DNA from: Lunularia cruciata
Lineage: Eukaryota; Streptophyta; Marchantiopsida; Lunulariales; Lunulariaceae
Length of the DNA stretch: 64,000 bases
Reading direction: 5' to 3'
Assembly: GCA_948567375.1 (NCBI GenBank)
Contig: OX419760.1
Span: forward strand, 62,120,911 to 62,184,910
Of this stretch, positions 61,139 to 64,000 are shown piece by piece. Below the pieces are notes generated by a model, which saw only the letters and a list, made by a program, of their open reading frames with translations, did no database searches and was not told the origin of the DNA. How positions within the stretch are numbered: position 1 is the first letter of the stretch; every line of letters begins with the position of its first letter. The position numbers were made by a program, and so were the translations under genes.

Positions 61139-62984
61139 TATAACAACCCAACAAATATCACTTTTGCGGTAATTGGGTAAGTAAAGTTCGTTCCCACAGA
61201 GATACTATTCAAAAATGTCCAAATACAAAGTCAAAAGTCACAAATGCAGTTCTTCTTGGTTTCTTCTTTAATCTCTCAGGTAGAAACAACACCCAGAAGA
61301 GAGTAACAAGCTCACAATCTTGACAACTTGTCACGAATACACCCACATAATCACATCATAGCAAATTCTGTCCAAACAACTCTTGATTGTGATGATTGAG
61401 ATTCTCCCAAAGACGGCACTTCACTGCGAAGAATGATTTTGCCTCAGAATTGTGTTCCACCCCTCCACTGAAGGCACAACTTCCTTGATTGAAATTGCTT
61501 CACATCAACTTCGTGTTGCATTTACAAATGCAGAATACTACCAACACTACAATTCCTCTCAGATCTGTCAAGGCATTGCTCCGATGCACTTCACTCAAGA
61601 TCAAACACACAAAATGAAGATCAAGGCTGCAGATTCCAACATCCACAGACACACTGACTTGCTCTTTGGAATTCTCCACACACTCACAACTACAAACACA
61701 AAATTGACAATCGGAATTAAGCTTAAGCAACGAGCACTTAGAACAGCACTTTGCTTTATCTATCTTCAAAAATATGAATACTGAACAACATAAGACTGCA
61801 AATGCTCCCCTTAAATACTGAAGCAAATGACAGACTTGCCTACCTATGCACCGCTTCCTAACATCTCTTCCTACTTGCAGATCCCAAGTAACAATCTATC
61901 TCTTCATATCTGCCTCTTCCTATCTCAAAATCGACACTTATCCCGATCCGATGTCTACCTCATTATCGGCTTCCAAACCCGATGATCTTCCTACTACTTC
62001 TCCTTCTTTGGGTATAGCTAATTCTACCAATTCCTTCACTATTTCTACTACTTCTACACTACAATCTACAATTGAGCTCATTGGTAATCCATCTACATCC
62101 TTATCTCCTGATTCACTCTTCTCTAATGTGTCAATCATCAAGTCCGATGACACCTGTACTCCTACTTATACAACATCGGGTCTAATTACAATCAATTATT
62201 TTGCTAATTCTACTATATACTCATCACAAATTGTAATTGAAAGCATGGGTACACTATCTACGCCTTCAATTTGTAACCCACTTTCACCTAATCACTCATG
62301 TTATTGACCTAAAGACACTTACAATCTGATCTTGCACTTCGGGTTTATTCACTATTGCTAATTCCTGTTCCATCTTCAATCCGAACTGAAATTGAAGTCA
62401 CGGGTATTCTGACTATCTATTCTTTCTCTATCTTTACTCTCTTTAATACCTTTGGCAAGATTCCCAAATTCATCTTCATTGCACTTTGAGGTCCGACTAT
62501 CTCAGATACAGTCATCTTTGTCTTGAGTCAAAGAAGCTTCTAAACCCAAAGTTGTGTAAACCTGAAGACCAAAGTCCAAAGACCAAAGATGCCAACCCGA
62601 AGACACTAAACTACTTTATACAGTTACTCCCAAAACTTTAAATACTTGTAACTTCTTCTACAAACCTCCAAACTTTGCGATTTTGGTGGCAATGGAAAGC
62701 CCTGAATGAGACAATTCCAACGAAATATAGCACGCTTGATTTGGACTTGTGAACATTGAGATATAGCCCCCGCAAGAATCTTGACCTGTAACTTCCATTC
62801 CTCTTTTGGGTCTGCACTCTTTCAATCATGGATGAGTCTGTCTTCATTTGACACAAAGTTGACTTCTTTGGGCTTGATCAAAATACAAATTTCCTCTCAT
62901 TTCTTCTCCATTTGGTTTCAATTTGGTTTCAGCAAGGCACTTCTTCTTCAAAACTCGTCCAAAATGAAAAATGTGGGTACCACA
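61139..62984. mobile_element. E2: 1.85 kb non-coding unit with 5-bp target duplication
   Basis: Starts TATAACAACCC, ends GTGGGTACCACA, flanked by AGACA (61134-61138 and 62985-62989) inside A2. Collinear with E1 at perhaps three quarters identity. The longest frame (61846-62307, 153 codons, Ser/Thr-rich) overlaps a region where E1 has stops, so coding is doubtful. TATTTAAG on the minus strand near 61806-61813. Solo long LTR or non-autonomous element. Confidence 0.78.
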
Positions 62985-62989
62985 AGACA

Positions 62990-64000
62990 CAAAAAGATCT
63001 ATCTTATGAATAGATTGTTGGGTAGAGTGGATACAATGGTTTAGTATAACAATGATATATATGGAAGGTAAGAAACAACTTGCAAATGCATTCACCTAGA
63101 TGCCTATGGCAAACAATCTTGTGGTAGAGGTCAAGATGAACCTAGAATTTTGGCCAAGGATTCTTACAAAGATTGACACACAGCTTGTAGGAGCTCAATC
63201 ACCCAAAGGCGTAACCAATACCCAAAGACTCACATTTTCTAATGGCAAGTTATGGATCTTGAATGCCCTAGACCTAAGAACCACCATCCTAAAAAAAATT
63301 CATGATTTTGCCGTTGCAAGCGATGTTGGAGGAGACAAGGCCTTAGATGCATTCAAATTCCATTACTATTGGCCCACAATGAGCAATAATGTGATGGAGT
63401 ATGTTCAAACCTGCTTACTTTGTTAACAAATAAAACCTTTAATCAGGTTCCTATAGGACTCCTTCAAGCCTCCCTACTCCTACACAAATTTGGGAGCAGG
63501 TCAACATGGATCTGCTTGTGTATTGCCCAAGACCACCTAAGGGTTTGATTCCATTGTAATCTTTGTAGACTAACTCAGCAAAATGATTCATGTGTGTTCT
63601 ATGACCAAGGATCTGACTACTCTACAATTAGCTTAATTGTACTTAGTTGTAGTCTTTTCTCATCATGGCCTATCTTGAGTGCTTATCACCGACCGGGGTA
63701 TTCAATTCATTAGTTTGTTTTGGAGAATACCCTTTGGCTTCTTCAAAACTAAACTTGCCATGTCCACAACATATAATCTAAAAACTAATGGACAAATAAA
63801 GCGGGCTAATTGCACTATTGAGGACATGCTCCGGGGCTTCACTTTAGAGGAGAAAAAAGGGTGGGACACTCTACTTCCATTGGTGGAATTTCCCCATAAC
63901 AAATGAACATCTACACATGTCATACCATTCTTCCTCATGTATAGAGAATACCTTTAAGCTTAGTAAAGATCCACCTAATGGTTACAAAAGTTGACATTGT
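62990..64000 (+). pseudogene. A2 integrase, incomplete at window end
   Basis: LVVEVKMNLEFWPRIL, LVGAQSPKGVTNTQRLTF, HHCC region with VASDVGGDKALDAFKF and CLLC (first His lost), core DSIVIFVD, VLITDRGIQFISLFW (second Asp kept at about 63688), TTYNLKTNGQIKRANCTIED (Glu changed to Lys) and DTLLPLVEFPHNK. TAG/TGA stops. Chromodomain and 3' LTR would lie beyond 64000. Confidence 0.82.

Larger units (their letters stand above)
59578..64000 (+). mobile_element. A2: truncated family A element, runs off the window
   Basis: Plus-strand pol of family A from protease to integrase, interrupted by E2. No LTR or gag in view on the left; the left edge is a junction with C3 integrase. The right part continues past 64000. 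Confidence 0.82.

Noticed and set aside
61846-62307. 153-codon Ser/Thr-rich frame in E2 as a surface or cell-wall protein
   Set aside because: The corresponding part of E1 is not open and there is no conserved domain; low-complexity frames of this kind arise by chance.
1-64000. CRISPR array, tRNA, rRNA or bacterial operon features
   Set aside because: No regularly spaced short repeats with unique spacers and no recognisable RNA gene; the tRNA-like strings are only retroelement primer-binding sites.

Overview
The window looks like a gene-poor, heterochromatic stretch of a large land-plant nuclear genome. I found no host gene, tRNA, rRNA or CRISPR array. Almost everything after about 1.4 kb is a nested stack of LTR retrotransposons. 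Primer-binding sites matching plant initiator-Met tRNA, chromoviral chromodomains, an Athila/Tat-like element and decay dominated by CAG-to-TAG and CGA-to-TGA changes (as from CHG/CG methylation) all point to a plant. The exact lineage (gymnosperm, fern or other) cannot be fixed from the sequence.

Families, named here for convenience. A: a Ty3/gypsy chromovirus, plus strand (A0, A1, A2 and a solo LTR). C: a second chromovirus whose LTR carries dense GAAGCTTC arrays upstream of a TATA box (C1, C2, C4 minus; C3 plus). F: an Athila/Tat-like Ty3/gypsy element without chromodomain, minus strand (F1 decayed, F2 intact with one 1608-codon gag-pol). E: a 1.7-1.85 kb non-coding unit with TG..CA-like ends and 5-bp target duplications (E1, E2). 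M: a Ty3/gypsy-like element at 19300-29231, plus strand, whose polyprotein reads gag, protease, DNMT3-like cytosine methyltransferase, reverse transcriptase/RNase H, integrase, PHD finger.

Nesting, read from target duplications and rejoined host frames. A Copia integrase scrap (3.6-4.06 kb) is followed by C2 (4068-34778). C2 holds a solo A LTR (4357-6802), itself holding E1 (4490-6213), and also A0 (7250-34405). A0 holds A1 (9553-16124) and C1 (17061-32586), and C1 holds M (19300-29231). C3 (34779-59577, truncated) holds C4 (38133-59396), which holds F1 (39950-47740) and F2 (49857-57690). A2 (59578 to the window end) holds E2 (61139-62984). A very decayed second copy of the M leader and gag lies on the minus strand at about 1431-2940.

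The most interesting object is M: one mobile element that carries both a chromatin-mark writer (DNMT3-type methyltransferase with motifs I, IV, VI, VIII, IX and X in order) and a likely chromatin-mark reader (PHD finger fused to the integrase C-terminus). Its ends are also odd: terminal repeats are arranged b-internal-a-b-a, as in split direct repeats or an opened two-LTR circle. This copy is dead (16 TAG and 4 TGA in the assigned frames), but the pattern of decay lets the domains be read. The second striking signal is the heat-shock-element-like array in the promoter of family C. The only element that looks potentially autonomous is F2.
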